Origin: Planctomycetota bacterium
Lineage (GTDB): Bacteria; Planctomycetota; Brocadiia; Brocadiales; Brocadiaceae
Assembly (NCBI GenBank): GCA_016873165.1
Contig: VGXV01000028.1
Coordinates: 1-47,095, forward strand
Direction: 5' to 3'
Length of the DNA stretch: 47,095 bases
In this document: positions 15,866 to 24,050 of the stretch, piece by piece
Layout of the letters: each line of letters opens with the position of its first letter
Numbering within the stretch: the stretch's first letter is position 1
The notes under the pieces: model-generated
Databases searched by the model: none
Told to the model about the DNA's origin: nothing
What the model saw: only the letters and a program-made list of their open reading frames with translations
Position numbers and translations under genes: made by a program

Positions 15866-16684
15866 ATGTTAAAAAGTAAAAGAGTTGCTGCAATATTCTT
15901 TATTGTCATAATGTTATCAGGAATTTCATTGCCGGTTTATGCAATACGCCCTTTTCAGATTGCGGATGATGCCGATGCTGAGTCTCCCGGCCTCTGGGAA
16001 CTCGAGTATGGCTTTACTTTTGAAAGAATACGAACGAGCGATCCTGAAGAAACGATAATTGAATTTCCGGGAGAACTTGATCTTGATTACGGGCTCCCCT
16101 GGAATGCGGAGATCGGTTTTGATTTAAGGTCACAGGCATTATTTATTGACGGTGATGATACCCTTGGAGAGCCGGTAAGTGAGTTTGCAATTTTTTACAA
16201 ACAAGAATTTAAAACATGGGAATTTGATGTGCTGGATATTCAAATAGGCGGAGAGATTGGAGTCGATTTACCCACCACAAGGGAAAGACGCGTTACCGGA
16301 AAATCAAGTCTGCCAGGATTTTTTGCGGTAAGCTTATGGGACGTCTATGATAAATTCAATCTCCATTTTCTCGTGGAGGGGGAAATAGAAGAACTGGGAG
16401 GAAGAAATGACCTCAAGCTTGCATTCGGAACGTTTATCGATTATCCATTGCCCTGGCATAAGGATTTCAGGATTGTTGCAGAATACGGATCAGAAAAGGT
16501 CGAGAACGATCCGCGACGTCATGTGGTGCTAACAGGGATTGATTGGACAAATCCATTTGATATTATAAAAATTACCGGAGGGCACGAGATAGAATTTGAT
16601 ATTGCGCCCTTCTTCTGGTTTACAGAAGGAAGAGGCGCAGTAGACTGGGGAGTTACTGCCGGGTTTGAATGGGTAATATTCTGA
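15866..16684 (+). CDS. Exported beta-barrel-like outer-membrane protein, unknown substrate
   Basis: From the ATG at 15866, preceded by TGGGAGA, the product has a clear signal peptide (MLKSKRVAAIFFIVIMLSGI ... LPVYA) cleaved near residue 26. The mature part is rich in alternating amphipathic strands with aromatic ends (LWELEYGFTFERI, LDYGLPWNAEIGFDLRS, FDVLDIQIGGEIGVDLPTT) and ends in FEWVIF with a terminal Phe, as outer-membrane barrels do. About 250 mature residues would make a 10-12-strand barrel. It resembles the transporter-like families near the phenol-degradation MetA group, but I do not recognise the family firmly. It lies 27 bases after the octahaem cytochrome and is probably in its operon. 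No terminator is obvious before the riboswitches. Confidence 0.7.
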   Translation: MLKSKRVAAIFFIVIMLSGISLPVYAIRPFQIADDADAESPGLWELEYGFTFERIRTSDPEETIIEFPGELDLDYGLPWNAEIGFDLRSQALFIDGDDTLGEPVSEFAIFYKQEFKTWEFDVLDIQIGGEIGVDLPTTRERRVTGKSSLPGFFAVSLWDVYDKFNLHFLVEGEIEELGGRNDLKLAFGTFIDYPLPWHKDFRIVAEYGSEKVENDPRRHVVLTGIDWTNPFDIIKITGGHEIEFDIAPFFWFTEGRGAVDWGVTAGFEWVIF

Positions 16685-16887
16685 AATAAATATGTTTGAT
16701 TCTGTCATAAAAAAATATTTATGAAACAGGCCGGAAGGTGAGCTTTTCTATTAAAAAGAGTGAAATACTGTTTTTTTAAAAATGTCAAAAAAGGAATACA
16801 GGGTAACTGTTACAACACAAAAATATTTTTTCACTTGATTTGTTTTTCCATTTGTGATAAAAGTCACAGTTAAGCATAAGACATTTT

Positions 16888-16968
16888 GAAAAAGGCAAAC
16901 CAATCGTGAGGTTGGGACGCAAAGCCATGGGTCTTCAATAAAAGGAAGAATGCCAGGTTGCCAGTTTT
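16888..16968 (+). ncRNA. Cyclic-di-GMP-I (GEMM) riboswitch, copy 1
   Basis: The core shows the class signature: GGCAAACC, a CCAATC-GTGA-GGTTGG hairpin with GNRA tetraloop (P2), then GGGACGCAAAGCC, a second hairpin CTTC...GAAG (P3), and CAGGTTGCCAG as the receptor/closing strand. GEMM RNAs bind c-di-GMP between the two hairpins. It is followed by terminators at 16969 and 17080. Bases 16928-16935 (TGGGTCTT) in P3 are fully complementary to the 5' arm of the second terminator (17081-17088), giving a ready switch between aptamer fold and antiterminator. Confidence 0.92.
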
Positions 16969-17002
16969 AAAAGGAAACACACGAGAGTTATGTTTCCTTT
17001 TT
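16969..17002 (+). terminator. Intrinsic terminator directly after GEMM copy 1
   Basis: AAAAGGAAACA (16969-16979) pairs with TGTTTCCTTTT (16991-17001) around an 11-base loop, and the 3' arm merges into a T run. It touches the aptamer's 3' end, so folding could compete with the P1 stem. Confidence 0.6.
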
Positions 17003-17079
17003 ACACGTAAGCATTGAAAAAACGTGATCGTTTACTTTGCTTATGTGTTGAGATTGAAAACCATTCTTTAGTGAAGACA

Positions 17080-17125
17080 AAAGACCCAAGGCAGATATTG
17101 AATCTGAGCTTGGGTCTTTTTTTTT
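17080..17125 (+). terminator. Strong intrinsic terminator of riboswitch module 1
   Basis: AAAGACCCAAG pairs with CTTGGGTCTTT followed by a run of nine Ts; an inner CAGAT/ATCTG extends the stem. Its 5' arm is complementary to aptamer copy 1. The 96-codon frame that spans this region (17014-17304) I regard as non-coding. Confidence 0.85.
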
Positions 17126-17342
17126 GGAATCAGAAAATGATAATCAACCAATTAATTCGTAATAATCATTTGATCAAAATTATTTTTAATATTTTTCTTA
17201 AACCTGTGCAATTTTTAACCGATTATCATCATATGTATGCAGCCAATTCGCAGTCACAAAAATATTATATTAAAGTACTTAATTATGAAGGAGAAGAAGG
17301 ATAAATAAAATGTTATAAACGGTAAAATATAAAACATCAATT

Positions 17343-17422
17343 TGAAAAAGGCAAACCAATCGTGAGGTTGGGACGCAAAGCCATGGGTCTTCAGTAAAAA
17401 GGAAGAATGCCAGGTTACCAAA
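17343..17422 (+). ncRNA. Cyclic-di-GMP-I (GEMM) riboswitch, copy 2
   Basis: The sequence is nearly identical to copy 1 across the core (GGCAAACC, GTGA tetraloop, GGGACGCAAAGCC), with small differences in the P3 loop and the end (CAGGTTACCA). Bases 17384-17392 (TGGGTCTTC) are complementary over nine bases to the 5' arm of the terminator at 17579. A small hairpin CGATAAA/TTTATCG (17429-17450) follows. The leader parts also share TATGTGTTG-GATTG (17042 and 17488), so the whole module is a duplication. Confidence 0.92.
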
Positions 17423-17578
17423 TTCAGTCGATAAAAGAGTTTATTTATCGTTCGGAGCAAATCCCAGATAGCTTTCTATGTATCAGGTATGTGTTGCGAT
17501 TGTAATAATCACAGTGCCGCAATGCTTGTTGCTGTTTGAACTTTAAATAATACATTATTTACCTTCTCATTGTGTAAC

Positions 17579-17626
17579 GAAGACCCAAGCGTCAGATACC
17601 AAATGTCTGCCTTGGGTCTTTTTTTT
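17579..17626 (+). terminator. Strong intrinsic terminator of riboswitch module 2
   Basis: GAAGACCCAAG pairs with CTTGGGTCTT followed by eight Ts; an inner TCAGA/TCTG pairing extends it. It has the same arms as the module 1 terminator. It lies about 130 bases before the HTH gene; a further short hairpin, ATCCGGA/TCCGGAT (17692-17712), lies between. Confidence 0.85.
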
Positions 17627-17755
17627 GATGAAAGGAGGTTTAAACATCTTCATGTTACATTATTAACGTAATAAATATTTTACACCGATTTATCCGGAAA
17701 TTTTCTCCGGATATATTTCGTAAACTTGATTTAAAAATTTTATGGTAGGTGAACT

Positions 17756-18256
17756 ATGGAAAAACTATGTATTGTCAAAAGGAGGAAACAAGGCTTTCTG
17801 GAAAACGATTTTAATGCGCTATCAGTATTATCAAATCATGCAGACATTCATAGCGCGGAAAATAGCACGACACAAGAACCATTGCATCAGGACAATAACG
17901 TAATTACTTTCCGGTTGACCCAGGAACAATGTGACGTAGTAAAATCGAATGAGTATATTAATTCCCTGACGAACACAACCTCCAATGATTCTTTGTTGCA
18001 CCTGCGTCAGCAAAGTGCAGGACAAATAATCTTTAAATTTTATCTCGAAAAACCGGATTCGTTAAAAATGCTTAAACCCAGACAGGTATGTCAAATGCTG
18101 CAAATAAGCAAAAGTTACTTAAAAAAACTCGTGCTAAACCAAAAAATAAAAAGTTACAAACTGGGAAAACTCAGACGTTTTTCAATGGATGATGTACTTG
18201 ATTATCTCGCTAAAAATGTAGAAATTGAAACAGAAAAAAACAAACCAACATTCTAA
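17756..18256 (+). CDS. Helix-turn-helix (excisionase/MerR-like) DNA-binding protein
   Basis: The first 100 of 166 residues are not recognisable. The C-terminal part (about 108-158) is a winged helix-turn-helix of the excisionase type: LKPRQVCQMLQISKSYLKKL, then VLNQKIKSYKLGKLRRFSMD and DVLDYL. Such domains bind DNA and in many genomes occur in small regulators. AGGTGA lies a few bases before the ATG. It is the first gene behind the tandem riboswitches, and the ATPase gene starts 14 bases after its stop, so it may regulate the pilus block. It could instead be a structural DNA-binding partner of the ExeA-like ATPase. Confidence 0.75.
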   Translation: MEKLCIVKRRKQGFLENDFNALSVLSNHADIHSAENSTTQEPLHQDNNVITFRLTQEQCDVVKSNEYINSLTNTTSNDSLLHLRQQSAGQIIFKFYLEKPDSLKMLKPRQVCQMLQISKSYLKKLVLNQKIKSYKLGKLRRFSMDDVLDYLAKNVEIETEKNKPTF

Positions 18257-18270
18257 CGGAGGTAAAAAAA

Positions 18271-19620
18271 ATGTACTACAATTACTGGAATCTTGAAAAA
18301 CCGCCTTTTGATAACGTCCCAGATCCTTCAATGTATGCGGAATGCCATACTTCCATGGAAAATGCCATTGCGGAAACGCTCTTTGCGATAGAGGAAGGCG
18401 GAGAATGCATTGCGGTTATTGTTGGAGACGTGGGGCTGGGCAAAACCATGTCTCTGAGAATGATTATAGACTCGATAGCCCAGGAAAAATATAAAATCGC
18501 CCTTATCACTAATCCAAGCACCACGTTTGTGCAGCTCATGAGAGAAATAATCGGACAGATAACCGGCAAACAATGCGAAGAAAAAAAGAAAGTCGATTTA
18601 ATAGAAATATTTAACAGATTGCTGTTTAAAACGATTGATGAGGGGAAAAAAGTTCTCATATTTATTGATGAGGCAAATGCCATTTCTCCTGCAAATCTGG
18701 AAAGTTTACGGTTACTCACCAACATGCAGGATGATAAAAGAAATTTATTTACCATGGTGCTTGCGGGGCAAATGGAGCTTGCCAGAAGACTCGAACAACC
18801 GAAATTTGCAAATCTTTTTCAGCGTATAGGAACATATAACCAAATTGAGAAAATTCCATCAGTCGAGTTGGTAAAATCCTACGTTGAAACACGATTAAAG
18901 CTTGCAGGGGGAAAAAGAAAAATTTTCAGCGATGATGCATTCAATACGATCTGGGAACATTCGGAGCATGGAATACCACGTCTTATTAACAAAATTTGCA
19001 AATTAGCTTTAAAGGCTGGTGAAACAAACGAACTGACTGAAATAAATGAAGAGGTAATACAGCAGATAGGTGAACGTTTCCGGAAAATAACCGGCCCCGC
19101 TATTCAAAAGAGAATGCCGCGAAAAAGGCCAAAGGAGGAAATGGTACCTTCTTCAGTCGAGGAACTTGAAATAGCACATGAAAAAAAATCCGTAACCCAG
19201 AAAGAAGAACACGCTGAACAAGTAGTCGAAAAGTGGAACATGAATAAACCGTCAACCGATTCGCCGGAAGATACATCTACGACAGAAGCCCCATTATCAT
19301 TCAGTGTAAACAAGCATTCTGAGCCAGCCGTAACCCATTCAATATCAGATACACTGTTTGCAGCGGCCAAAAAGAACGGCTCTGTTGCACAAGAGGAAAT
19401 AGCAGAAACAGAGATCGGGGCATGCAAACTGAGAATAATTTTGCCATCTGACTTAATGCAACAGGCGCAATCTACTACCAGAGAGCACCGGCTCAGATTG
19501 GCAGGCGCAATGGCAGCCAAAACTCTTAAAGAAAATCCACAATTGACAAAATCTCCTTATGCTGACCCGGTATCTATCTGGAGTGAAATCAGAGATCTCG
19601 TATTAAGTAAAATTGGATGA
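18271..19620 (+). CDS. ExeA/GspA-like AAA ATPase
   Basis: The 449-residue protein opens MYYNYWNLEKPPFDNVPDPS, the hallmark of the ExeA (GspA) family, followed by Walker A GDVGLGKT (52-59), Walker B VLIFIDEAN (128-136) and the sensor region MVLAGQMELARRLEQPKFAN. Family members work with peptidoglycan-binding partners to place the secretin ring of type II secretion or pili. The C-terminal 160 residues are a low-complexity Glu/Ser/Thr-rich tail plus a conserved-looking end (ACKLRIILPSDLMQQAQSTT), with no peptidoglycan-binding domain. Its Shine-Dalgarno (GGAGG) is good. The secretin it may serve is 6 kb downstream on the same strand. Confidence 0.88.
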   Translation: MYYNYWNLEKPPFDNVPDPSMYAECHTSMENAIAETLFAIEEGGECIAVIVGDVGLGKTMSLRMIIDSIAQEKYKIALITNPSTTFVQLMREIIGQITGKQCEEKKKVDLIEIFNRLLFKTIDEGKKVLIFIDEANAISPANLESLRLLTNMQDDKRNLFTMVLAGQMELARRLEQPKFANLFQRIGTYNQIEKIPSVELVKSYVETRLKLAGGKRKIFSDDAFNTIWEHSEHGIPRLINKICKLALKAGETNELTEINEEVIQQIGERFRKITGPAIQKRMPRKRPKEEMVPSSVEELEIAHEKKSVTQKEEHAEQVVEKWNMNKPSTDSPEDTSTTEAPLSFSVNKHSEPAVTHSISDTLFAAAKKNGSVAQEEIAETEIGACKLRIILPSDLMQQAQSTTREHRLRLAGAMAAKTLKENPQLTKSPYADPVSIWSEIRDLVLSKIG

Positions 19621-19669
19621 AATATTGTTGCCGGGATGTGTAAATAATTTTTGTATTCTTTTTATAGCA

Positions 19670-20563
19670 ATGAATAAAAAAACATTGGCACAAAATTGGT
19701 TTGCGGAAGGGAAAAAATATGATCACCTCCTTCCCAATTCGGAACATGCAATAGAGGCTTACAAACAAAGCATCAGAAATGATAATAACTTTGCCGATGC
19801 CTATGTAAACCTGGGATTTATTTATCTTGCCAGAAACGATTATGATGAAGCGTTAAAATATTTTCAAAAAGTAACCACATTGGAACCCGATAACGCAGAA
19901 ACGTTTAACAACCTTGGCTATGTCTATGAAAAAATGTCACGGTTAGGCAGCGCAAAACAAATGTATGAAAAGGCATTAAAGATAAACCCTGAAAATATTG
20001 AGGCAATAATTAATATTGCTAAAATATTCGAATTGGAAGGCAATTACAAAGGGGCGGTAGATCAATATAAAAAGGCGATTGATTGCAACCCTGGCGCTAT
20101 TTCCCCTCGTTTCTGCCTTGCGGTGCTCTATGATACGCATGACATGTTTGATGAAGCCATAAAAGAATATGAGATTGTTTTAGAAAGAGATCCAAATTAT
20201 GTAAAAGCATTGTTTAATCTGGGAAGTCTTTATGCGCAACTGGGTGATTGCCGGGAAACCATCCGGCTCTTGAAACGGGCTTTAGATATGAATCCACATG
20301 AGGTGACAATTCTCAATAAACTGGGAGAAATGTATCTGTCCGTTTCAAATTATTCTGCTGCTGAGGAAATCTTAAAACAATCCATTGCGTTAAACCCGTT
20401 CCAGGAGGAAGTGCATATGAGTCTTACACAAGCACAATACGCTCAATATCGTTTGAATCCCGAAGCTTCAAAAAAAGAGGAAATTCGCCGCAGAATTCAT
20501 TTTGTTCTTACTATGAATTCTGACAATAAAACGTGCCAGGAAATCTTAAACGCTTTGGAATAA
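19670..20563 (+). CDS. Tetratricopeptide-repeat protein
   Basis: From the ATG at 19670 the 297 residues consist almost entirely of TPR units in series, about seven: for example DAYVNLGFIYLARNDYDEAL, ETFNNLGYVYEKMSRLGSAK, KALFNLGSLYAQLGDCRETI. They end with a short charged tail. No signal peptide is visible, so it is either cytoplasmic or attached through partners. In pilus systems, TPR proteins such as PilF/PilW help secretin assembly, and the position between the ATPase and pilus genes fits that, but the role is inference. A TTG start at 19613 overlapping the ATPase gene would add 19 residues of no clear character. Confidence 0.8.
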   Translation: MNKKTLAQNWFAEGKKYDHLLPNSEHAIEAYKQSIRNDNNFADAYVNLGFIYLARNDYDEALKYFQKVTTLEPDNAETFNNLGYVYEKMSRLGSAKQMYEKALKINPENIEAIINIAKIFELEGNYKGAVDQYKKAIDCNPGAISPRFCLAVLYDTHDMFDEAIKEYEIVLERDPNYVKALFNLGSLYAQLGDCRETIRLLKRALDMNPHEVTILNKLGEMYLSVSNYSAAEEILKQSIALNPFQEEVHMSLTQAQYAQYRLNPEASKKEEIRRRIHFVLTMNSDNKTCQEILNALE

Positions 20564-20611
20564 ATAATAGAAAGTTTTTTATTTGAGTAAATTTAAAGAG
20601 GTCTTGTAAAA

Positions 20612-21166
20612 ATGAATTGGATTGATATAACAATATTTGCAATTTTATGCATATCGATAATTTTCGGCTTCGTTGACGGACCCATTTGCCAATTTCTGAG
20701 AATCAGCAGTTTGTTAATCTCTTTCTGTGCGGCATTTTTTTATCATGCAAGCATAAGCAACATCTTCAATAATGTTTTTTCTGTTTCATTGAATAACGTA
20801 TTGAGTTATTTCATCATATTCGGGCTTGTAGCTCTTATTACCACCATTGTTGCCGATTTTCCCAAAAACATGATCGACAATTTAAAAATCGGCAGTTGGT
20901 ACAACTTGCTTGGCGCTGTATTAGGATTGGTGAAAGGAACCATTTTCTGCGGCGCAATTATCTTCGGCATCCTTAGCTTATGCAATAAACCGGCATGCGA
21001 AGCAATTAACACCTCAAAAGTAGCAACTGCAATCGGAAGCGGAATGCAAAATATAGCATCAATCACATCAAACAGTTTTTTAAAGAAAATAAGAAAAAAC
21101 AACCTTGAAACCGAGGAAAACGAAGTGAAAAATAATACAAAAATCGCAAAAGGAACGAATTTTTAG
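20612..21166 (+). CDS. CvpA-family membrane protein
   Basis: The 184 residues show four hydrophobic segments (about 5-25, 28-46, 62-85, 100-125) and the family opening NWIDITIFAILCISIIFGFV, then DG. The third and fourth helices surround a GSWYNLLGAVLGLVKGTIFC motif typical of CvpA, a family first tied to colicin V production and now to envelope stability. The C-terminal 40 residues are charged and probably cytoplasmic. It is in line with the TPR gene 48 bases upstream and is followed by miaA after about 110 bases. Confidence 0.8.
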   Translation: MNWIDITIFAILCISIIFGFVDGPICQFLRISSLLISFCAAFFYHASISNIFNNVFSVSLNNVLSYFIIFGLVALITTIVADFPKNMIDNLKIGSWYNLLGAVLGLVKGTIFCGAIIFGILSLCNKPACEAINTSKVATAIGSGMQNIASITSNSFLKKIRKNNLETEENEVKNNTKIAKGTNF

Positions 21167-21278
21167 ACTCTACTTTATACTATTATTTTGCTTATTATAA
21201 ATCAGTTTGTATAATATGGTTACGATAAATCGTACATTTTTAAAAAATTCTTTGAATTTTGATAATAAAAAATATTAC

Positions 21279-22238
21279 ATGCCACATACAATTTGTATAC
21301 TTACCGGCCCTACGGCAAGTGGGAAGTCGGAAATTGCCGTAAAAATAGCAGAAAAAACCGGGGCGGCAATTGTTTCTGCTGATTCTATGTTAATTTACCG
21401 CGGCATGGACATCGGGACGGAAAAACCCTCCCGCGAAGTAAGAAACAAAATTCCGCATTATTTGATTGATATTAGAGACCCGTGGGAAGAATACAGCGTA
21501 GGAAATTATATAAAAGATTTTGAGGACGTTACGAATAATCTTTACGCCCAGGAAAAACCTTTCATTGTTGTGGGGGGCACAGCCCTTTATCTGAAAGCCA
21601 TTATGGAAGGTTTATTTAACGGTCCCCCTGCAAACTGGGAATACCGGAACCATCTGAAAAAAGTCGTGAGAGAGCAGGGAGCCGGTTCTTTATATGCCAT
21701 GCTTGAGGCAATCGATCCGAAAACAGCTAACAGGCTGCACACGAATGATCAAAGAAGAATCATCAGGGCGCTTGAGGTTTTTAAACAAACAGGAATCGCT
21801 ATTTCTTCTTATCAGACCCAGTTTGGGAATAAAAATCCGAACTACAACTGTATTATCGCTGCAATTGCTCATGATCGAAAGGAATTGTATAAACGCATAG
21901 AAACGCGCGTGGATAGTATGTTTTCACGGGGACTTATTGACGAAGTGCAAACGTTAATGCTTAATCCTTTGGGATTAAGCAAACAAGCCTCGCAAGCGCT
22001 TGGATACAAAGAAGTTATTGATTATCTCGAAGGAAATTATTCGCTTCAGGAGGTAATTGATGCAATCAAACAAGGCACTCGCCGGTTTGCAAAAAGACAA
22101 ATGACATGGTTTAGAAGTTTTTCTGATGTTTATTGGATCACCGCAGACGCATTTGACGATAAAGATGCATTTGCAGAAAACATCCTTGACTATTTTGCTC
22201 AAAAAAAACCCTTTATTGAAAAAACGCTGTCTTATTAA
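21279..22238 (+). CDS. miaA: tRNA dimethylallyltransferase
   Basis: The enzyme adds a dimethylallyl group to A37 of tRNAs that read codons beginning with U. From the ATG at 21279 (320 residues, normal length) it starts MPHTICILTGPTASGKSEIA with the P-loop GPTASGKS. It continues with SADSMLIYRGMDIGTEKPS, the VGGTALYLKAIMEGLFNGPP motif, NDQRRIIRALEV, and the C-terminal KRQMTWFR. In-frame upstream starts (ATG at 21216, TTG at 21207) would add 21-24 residues before the P-loop region and overlap a TATAAT-like box (21210-21215) that could be a promoter. Its presence inside the pilus block is probably positional. Confidence 0.95.
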   Translation: MPHTICILTGPTASGKSEIAVKIAEKTGAAIVSADSMLIYRGMDIGTEKPSREVRNKIPHYLIDIRDPWEEYSVGNYIKDFEDVTNNLYAQEKPFIVVGGTALYLKAIMEGLFNGPPANWEYRNHLKKVVREQGAGSLYAMLEAIDPKTANRLHTNDQRRIIRALEVFKQTGIAISSYQTQFGNKNPNYNCIIAAIAHDRKELYKRIETRVDSMFSRGLIDEVQTLMLNPLGLSKQASQALGYKEVIDYLEGNYSLQEVIDAIKQGTRRFAKRQMTWFRSFSDVYWITADAFDDKDAFAENILDYFAQKKPFIEKTLSY

Positions 22239-22288
22239 GGAAGCCGGAAAATATTCTTTATCCCTGCAGAGAAAAAAAATAGAAGAGA

Positions 22289-24025
22289 ATGCCTATGATA
22301 ACCTTTCCTAAATTACGGAAAAATCCTCATACTTGCAAATCTGTTTCACAAAAAAGGCAATCTGTCTTTAAGCAATGCGGTATAAAGACAGCATGGGGAC
22401 TGGATATTGGTGATAATGCGCTAAAAGCAGTAAAAATCACCAGAAAAAATAACGAAATAATAGTTGAGGACATCGACATTATTGAGTATCCCGCTCCTCT
22501 CTCAAATACAAAATTACTGGAATCTCATCACATCAGAAATACCATTCAAACGTTTCTTTCAAAACACACTTTTAACAAAAAAGTTGACGTCGTGGTATCC
22601 ATCCCCGGCCAGTTAGCCATGTCAAGATTCAGCACTATTCCTCCCGTTAAAAAAAGGCAATTAAGAAATCTTGTCAACTATGAAGCTCAACAGCAGATAC
22701 CATTCGACCTTAAAGACATCGTATGGGATTATCACCAATTATCAGGGCGAGTACCGAATGAAGAAGGCACCGAAATTGGTTTTTTTGCATCAAAACGGGA
22801 AACGCTTCATTCTATTGTAAGCAATATCTCTTTCCCGGAATTCAATCTGGCCAGTCTGCTGACTTCACCTTTAGCGATTTATAATTTAGTTCTTTTCGAT
22901 CAGCAAATAGAAGGCACAACCATTATTATCAATATGGAGGAAGAAAATACCGATCTGATCATTATCGACCGCTCTCATTTTTGGCTGAGAACCATTCCAT
23001 TGCGTGAGATAAACGCCGACTTCGTGAGAGAAATACAACGGTCTATGGAATATTATAAATCCTTAAGTAAAGACACAGACACGGTCCATTTCGAGAAATT
23101 TTTGCTTATCGGGAATAAATTTAATGACCCGTTGATGCAACAGACTATCAAGGACAATTTTGCCTATAAAGTAGAAACGCTAAACACCCTTAACAATATA
23201 AAAATTTCCGGCAACGTTGATCACACCTTTTTTACCAACAATCGCATTTCGTTAAACGTCGCATTGGGACTTGCGCTTCAAGGTATCGGACTGGGAAAGA
23301 CAACAGTAAATTTATTACCAAAAGAGTTATTGCGAACTGCACAAATAGCAAAATTAAAACCCTATGCAGTTGCAACCCTCGGATGTTTTGCATTATTAAT
23401 TGCCATCCAGCACTTTGGACTCAGGTTTCATATTTCCAAACTTAATAACACACGCAATCATCACCAGACAATACTGCAAAATGCGAAAAACCTTGAAAGT
23501 CAGTACAAAAAAGCAGAAAAATTCTTCAATGAAAAGAAGTCGGAACTGGAACTCATTTCCTCTATAGACTCCTCAAGATTTTTCTGGATCGAATTGATAG
23601 AAAAATTATTGACAATTATTCCCGATAATGTATCCATAAACTCTTTACAGTCCTCATGGATAGACCCTGATACTTTGAATGTTAAGGAAATTAAAGGATC
23701 CTCGATAAAAGATCGAAAGGATGATACGGTAACAAAATTTCTTCTTATAAGCATAAAAGGGGAAAGCAGAGAACCAAGCATACGTTTTATCGAAGAGCAT
23801 GTTTTGCAACCAATTAAAAATACAACGCTCTTTGATCAAAAAGTCGCTGCGTTTAAAAATGCAGAACTTGTTCCCAACTCATGCCGTCAGATATTTTCCG
23901 AAGATAATGCAACAGAGTGTATTGGCTTTGAAATACGGTGGTTTGTAAAATCACAGGAAGAAATTATTGCCGAATCTGAAAAAACAGACTCGGAGGAAGA
24001 AAAAACTAATTCCGGCGGTATGTGA
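22289..24025 (+). CDS. PilM-PilN fusion, type IV pilus-like inner-membrane platform protein
   Basis: The 578 residues comprise two parts. Residues 30-350 are an actin-like PilM/FtsA-fold domain (TAWGLDIGDNALKAVKI; VVSIPGQLAMSRFSTIPPVK; NYEAQQQIPFDLKDIVWDYH). A membrane helix follows near 365-385 (PYAVATLGCFALLIAIQHFG), then a coiled coil and a PilN-like periplasmic domain (FFWIELIEKLLTIIPDNVSI). Separate PilM and PilN normally interact at the inner membrane, so the fusion is logical; Akkermansia Amuc_1101 is described as a similar protein. The last 15 residues are acidic. It starts 50 bases after miaA with AGAAGAG before the ATG, and the next gene follows in 25 bases. Confidence 0.82.
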   Translation: MPMITFPKLRKNPHTCKSVSQKRQSVFKQCGIKTAWGLDIGDNALKAVKITRKNNEIIVEDIDIIEYPAPLSNTKLLESHHIRNTIQTFLSKHTFNKKVDVVVSIPGQLAMSRFSTIPPVKKRQLRNLVNYEAQQQIPFDLKDIVWDYHQLSGRVPNEEGTEIGFFASKRETLHSIVSNISFPEFNLASLLTSPLAIYNLVLFDQQIEGTTIIINMEEENTDLIIIDRSHFWLRTIPLREINADFVREIQRSMEYYKSLSKDTDTVHFEKFLLIGNKFNDPLMQQTIKDNFAYKVETLNTLNNIKISGNVDHTFFTNNRISLNVALGLALQGIGLGKTTVNLLPKELLRTAQIAKLKPYAVATLGCFALLIAIQHFGLRFHISKLNNTRNHHQTILQNAKNLESQYKKAEKFFNEKKSELELISSIDSSRFFWIELIEKLLTIIPDNVSINSLQSSWIDPDTLNVKEIKGSSIKDRKDDTVTKFLLISIKGESREPSIRFIEEHVLQPIKNTTLFDQKVAAFKNAELVPNSCRQIFSEDNATECIGFEIRWFVKSQEEIIAESEKTDSEEEKTNSGGM

Positions 24026-24050
24026 ATAATTAAACAAAAAGAAAACTTTT

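Noticed and set aside
17014-17304. 96-codon frame between the two riboswitches
   Set aside because: It runs through the intrinsic terminator at 17080-17125 and has no Shine-Dalgarno; the region is a riboswitch expression platform.
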